DNA from: GCA-2728135 sp002728135
Lineage (GTDB): Bacteria; Pseudomonadota; Alphaproteobacteria; UBA828
Assembly (NCBI GenBank): GCA_963997635.1
Contig: CAXEND010000008.1
Span: 36,486-100,485 of the forward strand
DNA length: 64,000 nucleotides
Reading direction: 5' to 3'
Within the stretch, counting starts at the first letter, position 1. Each line of letters starts with the position of its first letter. The translations under genes and the position numbers were made by a program. Below the pieces are notes generated by a model that made no database searches, was not told the DNA's origin, and worked only from the letters and a program-made list of their open reading frames with translations. This document shows, piece after piece, positions 7,870 to 15,212 of the stretch.

Positions 7870-8346
7870 TTATTTATCCTTAATAATTTTAGAACTTACT
7901 CCAGTAGAACCGAAACCCATTTCTCCTCTTTCCGTATCTGTTTGTATTTTTGTAGAGGTGAAATCAAGTTGGATATAAGGTGCGATTATAAGTTGAGCAA
8001 TACGTTCTCCACGTGATATTTTATAGGGCTTACTACCATGATTAATTAACAATACTCCAATCTCGCCACGATAGTCTGAGTCAATAGTTCCTGGGCTATT
8101 TAGAACCGTTACCCCATGTTTAAGAGCTATCCCTGAGCGAGGTCTAATTTGACCTTCATAACCGTCTGGGATCATTAATTTAATACCTGTTGGTATAATT
8201 CGTCTTTCTCTAGGCTGGATTATCAGCACATCTTTAATTGCAGCATGCAAATCAGCCCCAGCTGAAGCAGATGATCCATAGAATGGGAGTGGAATATCTT
8301 CATTTCCAGGAATAGATTCAGTGAGTATTTGGATTTTACTCGCCAT
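7870..8346 (-). CDS. dut: Deoxyuridine 5'-triphosphate nucleotidohydrolase (dUTPase)
   Basis: A 158-residue homotrimeric dUTPase, hydrolysing dUTP to dUMP and pyrophosphate. All five family motifs are visible: SASAGADLHAA, PRSGIALKHG, GTIDSDYRGEIGVLLINHG, RGERIAQLIIAPY and the C-terminal RGEMGFGSTG arm. It follows coaBC by 7 bp on the same strand, the classic dfp-dut pair. Confidence 0.95.
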   Translation of the reverse strand: MASKIQILTESIPGNEDIPLPFYGSSASAGADLHAAIKDVLIIQPRERRIIPTGIKLMIPDGYEGQIRPRSGIALKHGVTVLNSPGTIDSDYRGEIGVLLINHGSKPYKISRGERIAQLIIAPYIQLDFTSTKIQTDTERGEMGFGSTGVSSKIIKDK

Positions 8347-8353
8347 TTTTCAT

Positions 8354-9580
8354 TCATATAACTAGTGTTTGTGAAATCTTTTTAAGTAGAAGTTGTGCCA
8401 CTACGTTTTTCGAAGACTTGGGCCATTCCTCATGCTCTAATTCACCAGAACTATTGAGTTCTATGAAGGTAACCTGATTATTATCATTACCGAATGTATC
8501 TGAATCTAGAGATACATTATTAGCTATTATCCAATCACATCCTTTATCAATAAGTTTTTGTCCTGCGTGTTCGAGAATATTTTCAGTTTCTGCTGCAAAA
8601 CCTACTAATAGCTTAGGTCTTTTGTCGGGTGATAATTGGGCTAGAGATTTAAGAATATCCGGATTCTCAGTGATCTCAATAGTAGTTTTTGATTTATCAA
8701 GAATTTTAGAGGATTGCTTTTTAATCTTCTGGTCTTGAATCTTTATTGGGCGCCAATCAGATACAGCTGCACAACAAATAGCAAAGTCAACGGGTAGGCT
8801 GTGTATACATGCATTTAACATTTCTTCGGCTGTTTTGATATTGATCGTTTCAATGCCTTGTGGGTTAATAAGTGATGTTGGACCCGAAACCAGTGTAACG
8901 TCTGCACCTAATGCGGCTGCTGCAAGTGCTAAAGCATGCCCTTGCTTACCTGAGGAATGGTTAGAAATAAAACGAACGGGATCTAGGGGCTCTTGTGTTG
9001 GCCCACTGGTAATTAGGCCTTTAAATCCATTAAGGGGCTTTTCTTTGTATAAAACAGAGTTAATTTTCAAAACTATCTCTTGGATGTTTGCCATTCTTCC
9101 ACTCCCGATTTCTCCACATGCCAGATTACCCTCTTCAGGATCTACAAAATGTATGCTGTCATTTTTAAGAAGATTTATATTTCTTTGAGTTGCAGGGTTG
9201 TTCCACATCAGTGTGTTCATAGCTGGGACAACTAGTATGGGTTTATTTGAAGCTAGAAGAGTTGTAGTAGCTAGGTCATCTGCTATTCCTGAAGCCATAC
9301 GAGCTAGAATATCTGCACTAGCAGGTGCAACAACAATTAAGTCTGCTTCACGGCTTAGCCTGATATGATCCATATAGTTTTTATCTGTATGAGAAAACAG
9401 CTCAGAATATACTTTCTCCCCAGATAGTGATGAAAGTGTTAGAGGAGTAATAAATTGGGCTCCTGCACGTGTCAAAATACAACGTACTTGGGCTCCATTA
9501 AGGCTCAATTCCCTTATAAGCTCTGCACTCTTATATGCAGCAATTCCACCCGAGACAATTAAAAGAATTTTTTTTTTCAT
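8354..9580 (-). CDS. coaBC: Bifunctional phosphopantothenoylcysteine decarboxylase / synthetase
   Basis: A 408-residue coenzyme A biosynthesis enzyme. The N-terminal CoaC flavoprotein domain (about 1-185) has the catalytic His in MDHIRLS, the PAMNTLMW substrate clamp, and the LACGEIGSGRM active-site lid with its cysteine. The C-terminal CoaB domain (about 190-408) shows ITSGPTQEPLDPVRFISNHSSGK split by the CTP fold, and AAVSDWRP. It couples CTP-dependent joining of cysteine to phosphopantothenate with decarboxylation. It is preceded by a 141-bp AT-rich gap after ubiB in which I see no hairpin or clear promoter. Confidence 0.95.
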   Translation of the reverse strand: MKKKILLIVSGGIAAYKSAELIRELSLNGAQVRCILTRAGAQFITPLTLSSLSGEKVYSELFSHTDKNYMDHIRLSREADLIVVAPASADILARMASGIADDLATTTLLASNKPILVVPAMNTLMWNNPATQRNINLLKNDSIHFVDPEEGNLACGEIGSGRMANIQEIVLKINSVLYKEKPLNGFKGLITSGPTQEPLDPVRFISNHSSGKQGHALALAAAALGADVTLVSGPTSLINPQGIETINIKTAEEMLNACIHSLPVDFAICCAAVSDWRPIKIQDQKIKKQSSKILDKSKTTIEITENPDILKSLAQLSPDKRPKLLVGFAAETENILEHAGQKLIDKGCDWIIANNVSLDSDTFGNDNNQVTFIELNSSGELEHEEWPKSSKNVVAQLLLKKISQTLVI

Positions 9581-9721
9581 AAGTATTAATATATTTTACA
9601 TATTTTCCATTAATTATATGTAGATAAACTATGTCTATAATTTTGATGATGCAAGTCTCTATTTATAAAGAGATTATTATTGATAGAATTTACATTTTAT
9701 AATTATACATTTAAAGTTTAT

Positions 9722-11266
9722 TTATATTAAAATCAGTTCCAGAAAAATTAATGTTAAAAGAAGCAAAACAACTATTATAAGTAGAAAATTCAAGGTAGAA
9801 ACTTTAGATAAGAAGGAGAAAAATGTCCTTCTTGTGTGGGATTCAGGATAAAATCTTTGCTCCAAGTTTTGTAAAACAGATTCAGCTTTGTTAACCATTT
9901 GTGGAAATTTCTTGGCAGCCGAAATCAAGGCTAAAGAGGTGTCTATAGCCTGTGGTGCCAAACCCATATTTTTATTTACCCATTCTTCTATCAGTGGATG
10001 AGCTAACTCCCACATATTTTCATCTGGATTTAGTTGTCTACATATTCCTTCTGCCATCAAGAGGCTTTTTTGCAGGAGTAATAATTGTGGTTGAGTTTCC
10101 ATTTGAAAATTCTGAGTTACTTCAAATAATTGTCCTAAAAGGCGTGCTATAGAAATTTCTTTTAGTGGTTGTCTCATTACTGGTTCGCCAATGGCACGAA
10201 TAGATTGTGTAAAGTGCGTTATTGACTGATTTCTTGGAACATAACCTGCTTCAAAATGGATTTCTGCAACCTTTTCGTAATCACCTGAGAGGAATCCAAG
10301 CAACATTTGAGCGAGATAACGTCTAGTATTTCTATCAAGACGTCCCATAATGCCAAAATCAAGAGCTATAACTTTTCCATCAGAGCTTACAAGTAAATTA
10401 CCCGGATGTAGATCCGCATGAAAAAAACCATCAAAAAACACTTGGCGAAAAAAAGCGTTAGCAGCGTATTCAATTATTTGGGATGTATTTTGTCCTGAAA
10501 GTTTAATAGCTTCTATATCATCAATACGTATTCCATTTATCCTCTCCGTTGTTAATACTCTTTTATTAGTATGAGACCAATAAACATTGGGTACGAGGAA
10601 GCCATCTGAAAGTTTCATATTTTCTGCAAGTTCAGACGCTGCCGCAGCTTCTAGCCTAAGATCCATTTCTCCTCGGACAGAGTTTGCCAGGGTTTGCACA
10701 ATTTCAACTGGCTTAAGGCGACGTGTGCTTGGAATGGTACGTTCAGCAAGCTTTGCAAGCCATAAAAATAATGATAAATCTCTCTCGAAAGCCGCTTCAA
10801 TATTTGGTCTTAGAACTTTTACTGCTACCTTTTCCCCATTCAAAGTAACAGCACAATGAACTTGGGCTATAGATGCTGCGGCAATTGGTTTGTTCTCAAA
10901 ACTAGAGAAAAGCTGTTCTATTGGTTTGCCTAGTTCAGCCTCAATAGTTTTACGAGCTTCGTCAGATGAAAAAGGGGGTAGGCGATCTTGTAGTGTAGAA
11001 AGATCATTAGCGACATCTTTTCCAATTAGGTCCGGTCGTGTTGCAATGGCTTGCCCAAATTTTATAAAACTTGGTCCAAGAGTCTGAAGTGCTTGGGCAA
11101 GTCTTTGTCCACGTCTTTTTTCACTTAAGGGTTTTTTCCCAATACTTGCAATAATTACAATAATAGGAACTAGATGTGCTTCTTTGAGCAAAAATAAGGC
11201 ATCAAAACGTGCTAATACCCAAGCAATTCGAAATATTCTTTGTATATGATATAGGGAAGAAAACAT
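9722..11266 (-). CDS. ubiB: UbiB, ubiquinone-biosynthesis atypical kinase/ATPase
   Basis: A 514-residue ABC1/ADCK-family protein required for ubiquinone synthesis. Seen: the signature KFGQ (FIKFGQAIATRPDLIG), an alanine-rich nucleotide loop AAASIAQVH, the catalytic FHADLHPGN, the metal-binding ALDFGIMGRL, and a C-terminal membrane anchor ending LLIIVVLLLLTLIFLELILI. It lies 14 bp downstream of ubiE and is certainly cotranscribed with it. Confidence 0.95.
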   Translation of the reverse strand: MFSSLYHIQRIFRIAWVLARFDALFLLKEAHLVPIIVIIASIGKKPLSEKRRGQRLAQALQTLGPSFIKFGQAIATRPDLIGKDVANDLSTLQDRLPPFSSDEARKTIEAELGKPIEQLFSSFENKPIAAASIAQVHCAVTLNGEKVAVKVLRPNIEAAFERDLSLFLWLAKLAERTIPSTRRLKPVEIVQTLANSVRGEMDLRLEAAAASELAENMKLSDGFLVPNVYWSHTNKRVLTTERINGIRIDDIEAIKLSGQNTSQIIEYAANAFFRQVFFDGFFHADLHPGNLLVSSDGKVIALDFGIMGRLDRNTRRYLAQMLLGFLSGDYEKVAEIHFEAGYVPRNQSITHFTQSIRAIGEPVMRQPLKEISIARLLGQLFEVTQNFQMETQPQLLLLQKSLLMAEGICRQLNPDENMWELAHPLIEEWVNKNMGLAPQAIDTSLALISAAKKFPQMVNKAESVLQNLEQRFYPESHTRRTFFSFLSKVSTLNFLLIIVVLLLLTLIFLELILI

Positions 11267-11280
11267 GATTTATATACAGT

Positions 11281-12057
11281 TTATGTTCGCCAACCAGAAT
11301 GTAAGGCAGCAATACCTCCACTCATTGGTTTCCATTTAACGCCTCCAAAACCAGCTTTGCTAATCATCTCTGCAAAAGATTCTGGTTGAGGAAATCGGCG
11401 AATACTTTCTACTAAATATTGATAAGATTCTCTATCTCGAGCAATTGCTTCGCCTATTATTGGGATTAGAGCAAACGAGTAAAACTCATATAGTTTTTCA
11501 ATCAAAGGTGAGGGTGATGGAGAGAATTCAAGGCATACAAAGCGACCACCGGGTTTAAGCACTCGTGCAGCCTCAGCTAGTGCTTGATTTTTATCAGTTA
11601 TGTTTCTTATTCCAAAAGCTATTGTGCAAGCATCCACACTATTATTTGAAAGAGGTATGTGCTCAGCATCTCCCACAATATGACTGATACCATGTAAAAT
11701 GCCTTTATCTATAGATTTATTTTGCCCTGCTTTAATCATTTGTTCACTCAGATCACAAATTATTGCTTGACCGTTTTGGCTACCACCTATGCGCTCGAAG
11801 AATAATAAAGCAATATCCCCTGTTCCACCTGCTAGATCAAGCAACCGCATCCCTTGGTAAGGTCTAAGTTGGTCTATCATTCGATTTTTCCAGATACGGT
11901 GAACACCTATGCTCATTATGTCATTCATTAAATCGTATTTGTTGGATACTTTATCAAATATATCTTTTACTAAGGCTGGTTTAGCTTCAGCAGATACATT
12001 TTGATATCCAAAGTCGACTTCTATAGTTTCTTTATTATTATTTATTTTTTTATTCAT
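11281..12057 (-). CDS. ubiE: Demethylmenaquinone / 2-methoxy-6-polyprenyl-1,4-benzoquinol methyltransferase
   Basis: A 258-residue class I SAM methyltransferase acting on the C-methylation step of ubiquinone synthesis. SAM-binding motif I is LLDLAGGTGDIAL; other UbiE signatures are YDLMNDIMSIGVHRIWK near the N terminus, DACTIAFGIRN and VLKPGGRFVCLEF. I chose the ATG at 12057. A further in-frame ATG at 12105 would overlap the divergent mutM start and add an unconserved leader. The short divergent gap to mutM is 46 bp. Confidence 0.93.
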   Translation of the reverse strand: MNKKINNNKETIEVDFGYQNVSAEAKPALVKDIFDKVSNKYDLMNDIMSIGVHRIWKNRMIDQLRPYQGMRLLDLAGGTGDIALLFFERIGGSQNGQAIICDLSEQMIKAGQNKSIDKGILHGISHIVGDAEHIPLSNNSVDACTIAFGIRNITDKNQALAEAARVLKPGGRFVCLEFSPSPSPLIEKLYEFYSFALIPIIGEAIARDRESYQYLVESIRRFPQPESFAEMISKAGFGGVKWKPMSGGIAALHSGWRT

Positions 12058-12103
12058 ATTTCTAGAATAGCCTAGCACCAACGTAGGCGCTACCTTATCA
12101 ATC

Positions 12104-12928
12104 ATGCCAGAGTTACCAGAAGTAGAAACAGTTAGGATAGGTATAGAGAATCGGGTTGGTAGTAGGCGTATTGTTGGGGTAAATGTCCTTAGATACGACC
12201 TAAGATTACCAATACCAAGAAATCTGTCTAATATTATTTTAGATTGTAAGATTACTAGTTTTTCTAGAAGAGGAAAATATCTTTTATTGTATCTGGATAG
12301 TGATTATGTTTTACTCTTTCATCTTGGTATGAGCGGACGAATAACAGTAAAAACAGGTGCTCCAATAGCCCTTTATAAGCATGATCATCTTGTTGTGAAT
12401 TTTGAAGATAATGTTACGCTAGTTTATAATGATGCAAGGCGGTTCGGACTAATTGATGTTTTTCCAAGAAAATCCTTAGATTCTCATCGCTTGCTAAGAT
12501 TTATGGGTCCTGAACCACTATCTAAGGCTTTTGATTCGAGTTTATTAGCTTCAAGACTTAAAAATAGAAAAACTAATATTAAATCTGCACTGATGGATCA
12601 GAAGATAGTTGCTGGGATAGGTAATATTTACGCTTGTGAGGCTCTATTTCATGCTCGTATAAGTCCAAAAAGACGGGCAGAAAATGTTCAGGGTGAACGA
12701 GCTAAGCGGTTGACTATAGCATTAAAATTAGTTTTGGAAAAAGCGATTGAATCTGGAGGTTCATCTCTCAGAGATTATGTTAATCCTTCTGGGCAACTTG
12801 GGTATTTTCAACATAATTTCTCAGTATATGGTAGGGAGGGTTATGAATGTTTTGAATGTGGTAAAATAATCAAGAAAATCATCCAAAGTGGGCGTTCAAC
12901 ATTTTATTGTCCTTTTCAACAGCGCTAG
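12104..12928 (+). CDS. mutM: Formamidopyrimidine-DNA glycosylase with an incomplete zinc finger
   Basis: A 274-residue Fpg/MutM base-excision glycosylase/AP lyase that removes 8-oxoguanine. The N terminus MPELPEVETVR gives the catalytic Pro2 and Glu3. Also seen are RRGKYLLL with the conserved lysine and the helix-two-turn-helix QKIVAGIGNIYACEALF. The C-terminal finger has Cys249, Cys252 and Cys269, but the position of the fourth zinc ligand is Gln272 (CPFQ instead of CPxC), encoded CAA. The conserved Arg264 of GRSTFYC remains. The protein ends at the normal length. Divergent from ubiE. Confidence 0.93.
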   Translation: MPELPEVETVRIGIENRVGSRRIVGVNVLRYDLRLPIPRNLSNIILDCKITSFSRRGKYLLLYLDSDYVLLFHLGMSGRITVKTGAPIALYKHDHLVVNFEDNVTLVYNDARRFGLIDVFPRKSLDSHRLLRFMGPEPLSKAFDSSLLASRLKNRKTNIKSALMDQKIVAGIGNIYACEALFHARISPKRRAENVQGERAKRLTIALKLVLEKAIESGGSSLRDYVNPSGQLGYFQHNFSVYGREGYECFECGKIIKKIIQSGRSTFYCPFQQR

Positions 12929-13052
12929 ATTGCTTGTCAAATAAATTAAGCCTTGATTTATTTTTCAGGACATTTTCTTTTTCTAGGGATTAGAATTGGA
13001 AAAGTTGAGTTTAAAATTAGGCATATAAATTAATAAATTAGGAGCATTGGAG

Positions 13053-13826
13053 ATGAATTATAAAAATATTAAAGCGGAAAAAAAGGATATGGTTGGTGTC
13101 ATTACATTAAATAGACCCGATGTACTAAATGCTCTTAGTTCAGCTCTAATAGGGGAATTAGGTGAGGCACTTACAAATTTTGAGTCTGACCAAGAAATTG
13201 GAGTAATTGTCATTTTAGGCGGTGAAAAAGCATTTGCCGCAGGTGCAGATATTAAGGAGATGCTAGAAAAGGATTATTTTGAAGCCTCTACTGGAGATTT
13301 TTTAGGCAATTGGGGTGCGATTACAAAGTGTAAGAAGCCAACTATTGCAGCAGTATCGGGTTATGCATTAGGTGGAGGGTGTGAGTTAGCCATGCAATGC
13401 GACATAATTATTGCAACAGAAGATGCAAAATTTGGTCAACCAGAAATTAACATTGGTGTTATTCCAGGGGCAGGTGGAACTCAGAGATTAACCAGAGCAA
13501 TTGGTAAATATAAGTCTATGGAAATGATTCTTACAGGAAGAATGATGAACGCGCATGATGCAGAAACTGCTGGGTTGGTAACTAGGGTGGTTAAAAAATC
13601 TGCATTAATTGATGAAGCTATGGATGTAGCTAACAAAATCTCTAAAATGCCAAGAGCAGCTGTAATTGCTGCAAAATCTTCAGTTAATAGGTCTTTTGAA
13701 ACGACACTTGCCGAGGGTATATTATTCGAAAAAACTTCATTCTATTCTTTGTTTGCAACTGAAGATCAAACGGAGGGCATGCGTGCATTTGCAGAAAAGC
13801 GTGAACCAAAATTTCGTAACAGGTAG
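13053..13826 (+). CDS. Enoyl-CoA hydratase (crotonase family)
   Basis: A 257-residue enoyl-CoA hydratase, adding water across 2-enoyl-CoA in fatty-acid or amino-acid breakdown. The two catalytic glutamates are Glu111 (ALGGGCELA) and Glu131 (GQPEINIGVIPGAGGTQR), 20 residues apart as in the rat enzyme. The oxyanion-hole region FAAGADIKEM (61-70) is intact. AGGAG at 13040-13044 sits 8 nt before the ATG at 13053; a TTG at 13047 is less likely. It stands alone, 100 bp before rpsT. Confidence 0.92.
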   Translation: MNYKNIKAEKKDMVGVITLNRPDVLNALSSALIGELGEALTNFESDQEIGVIVILGGEKAFAAGADIKEMLEKDYFEASTGDFLGNWGAITKCKKPTIAAVSGYALGGGCELAMQCDIIIATEDAKFGQPEINIGVIPGAGGTQRLTRAIGKYKSMEMILTGRMMNAHDAETAGLVTRVVKKSALIDEAMDVANKISKMPRAAVIAAKSSVNRSFETTLAEGILFEKTSFYSLFATEDQTEGMRAFAEKREPKFRNR

Positions 13827-13858
13827 AGAATATAATATATTAATCTTATTATGATTGG

Positions 13859-13887
13859 TTGACGGCTGCCGTTAGCGGTTATATAAC
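13859..13887 (+). promoter_or_regulatory. Sigma-70-type promoter for rpsT
   Basis: TTGACG at 13859-13864, a 17-nt spacer, then TATAAC at 13882-13887. The -10 box lies inside the exact 12-bp palindrome GGTTATATAACC (13877-13888). Layout and the internal GTTAGC resemble the rubrerythrin promoter at 1159-1187. AGGTAGGA follows shortly before the rpsT ATG. Confidence 0.65.
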
Positions 13888-13925
13888 CCCCCATCCTTTA
13901 TTTTTTTAGGTAGGAATAAATAATA

Positions 13926-14189
13926 ATGGCGCATACCCGTCAGGCAAAAAAACGCATTCGCCAAGATGCAAGTCGTACCGAAGTTAACCGTACGCGAGTT
14001 AGCAGGATAAGAACCTATACAAGAAAGGTTGAAGAGGCTTTATCCGCAGGAGATCAAGATGCGGCTCTTAAAGCTTTCAGAGAAATGCAACCTGAGCTTC
14101 ATAAAGGAGCAAGCAAGGGTGTTTTTCACAAAAATACTGTGGCAAGAAAGCTTTCAAGAATTAGCAAAAAAATCAAAACATTAGGTTAA
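13926..14189 (+). CDS. rpsT: 30S ribosomal protein S20
   Basis: An 87-residue, highly basic protein of the small subunit that binds 16S rRNA. It begins MAHTRQAKKRIRQ and contains the S20 signature region HKGASKGVFHKNTVARKLSR. Length and charge are typical. rpsT upstream of dnaA is common in Alphaproteobacteria. It has its own promoter at 13859-13887 and a clear ribosome-binding site. Confidence 0.96.
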   Translation: MAHTRQAKKRIRQDASRTEVNRTRVSRIRTYTRKVEEALSAGDQDAALKAFREMQPELHKGASKGVFHKNTVARKLSRISKKIKTLG

Positions 14190-14365
14190 GACTAAAAATA
14201 GTTACATTTTTTACTAATTCTTAATAAATTATTTAATCCAATTAAACTAGAATTTACTTTTTTTTACAGCTTCCAGATCAAGTAGGTTGTACAAAATGAG
14301 AGCTTTTGGCATCAACTCCTATAACTTCTGGCGATTATTTGAATAATTCTTCATCTTTATATAAA

Positions 14366-14474
14366 AAAAAAGCAAAGAATCTGTGAGTTCCTATTTCGGA
14401 CTGGTTGCTTGTCTGATATTGGACGATTACACTAAGCAGCTTCAGGTGAATATTTTTTGTAATTGTTTTCTAAT
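14366..14474. repeat. Tandem repeat copy 1 (109 bp), candidate structured RNA
   Basis: Exactly identical over 109 bp to 14481-14589 (period 115 bp, 6-bp spacer TTAAAT). As plus-strand RNA it can form a rod: GCAAAGAAT (14372-14380) with ATTTTTTGT (14452-14460); CTG-GTTGCTT (14401-14410) with AAGCAGC-TT-CAG (14434-14445, TT bulged); GTCT (14411-14414) with GGAC (14421-14424) around loop GATATT. I do not recognise an RNA family. Confidence 0.75.
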
Positions 14475-14480
14475 TTAAAT

Positions 14481-14589
14481 AAAAAAGCAAAGAATCTGTG
14501 AGTTCCTATTTCGGACTGGTTGCTTGTCTGATATTGGACGATTACACTAAGCAGCTTCAGGTGAATATTTTTTGTAATTGTTTTCTAAT
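14481..14589. repeat. Tandem repeat copy 2 (109 bp), candidate structured RNA
   Basis: Second exact copy of the unit at 14366-14474, with the same foldable arms shifted by 115 bp. No mismatches between copies were found by eye, which implies a recent duplication or active homogenisation. No coding frame spans the unit. Confidence 0.75.
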
Positions 14590-14744
14590 ACTCTGTTAAG
14601 TCACAATATAAAATTATAAAACTAATAAGGGAAAAATTTATTATATACCAATTTAATTTATCCAAATTAGAAAATTTAGCTGGGTGAATTTATAAACTTC
14701 AGGTTAGATTAAGAACAAAAACCTTAGAAAGATGCAGATACAAG

Positions 14745-15212
14745 ATGAATCTTGATATTATACGTGAAAATGCTACTAAGCGGTTAAATCATGGCAGTAT
14801 TTATGCTGGTGAAGTTACACCATTGGAGGCATGGGAGTTATTAACGTATGATAGTGCTGCAGTTTTAGTTGATGTTCGTACTCACCCCGAGTGGATGTTT
14901 GTGGGGTTACCTGATTTAAGGAGTTTAGGTAAAGATCTAATCAGAATTTCTTGGCAGATTTTTCCTGAAATGCAAGTTAATGATTCATTTGTAGCTAATG
15001 TTGTAGAATCTGTATCTAATTTAGATACATCAATTATGTTTATATGTCGAAGTGGTGCAAGATCTCAAGCCGCAGCTGAATTATGTGCAAAGTCTGGCTT
15101 TACAAAAGCTTTCAATGTAATTGACGGTTTTGAAGGGGGTCAGAATGCAAGTGGACATCGTGGGTTGACAGCAGGATGGAAGAAATCAGATCTTCCGTGG
15201 GTACAGTCATGA
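14745..15212 (+). CDS. Rhodanese-like domain protein
   Basis: A 155-residue single-domain rhodanese. The sulfur-accepting cysteine is Cys101 in the loop CRSGARSQAA, and LVDVRTHPEW (41-50) is the conserved CH2A-type motif. It may carry persulfide sulfur, but donor and acceptor cannot be named. The last codon and stop read TCATGA, so its TGA overlaps the ATG chosen for dnaA by 4 bp. The start is the ATG at 14745. Confidence 0.85.
   Translation: MNLDIIRENATKRLNHGSIYAGEVTPLEAWELLTYDSAAVLVDVRTHPEWMFVGLPDLRSLGKDLIRISWQIFPEMQVNDSFVANVVESVSNLDTSIMFICRSGARSQAAAELCAKSGFTKAFNVIDGFEGGQNASGHRGLTAGWKKSDLPWVQS

Larger units (their letters stand above)
14190..14744. other. Non-coding interval between rpsT and the rhodanese gene
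   Basis: 554 bp, strongly AT-rich, with no plausible gene. Its main content is the 109-bp tandem duplication at 14366-14589. TTATCCAAA (14658-14666) is one mismatch from a DnaA box (TTATCCACA); it is single, so oriC is not established. TATATA at 14358-14363 could be a -10 for the repeat but lacks a matching -35. Confidence 0.7.

Noticed and set aside
14366..14589. tRNA or SRP RNA in the tandem repeat
   Set aside because: No T-loop sequence or CCA end, and no SRP GGUCAGG / GGAAG tetraloop arrangement.
14190..14744. oriC with DnaA boxes next to rpsT/dnaA
   Set aside because: Only one near-match (TTATCCAAA) was found. The repeat contains no DnaA box. Not enough to call an origin, though skew analysis could reopen it.
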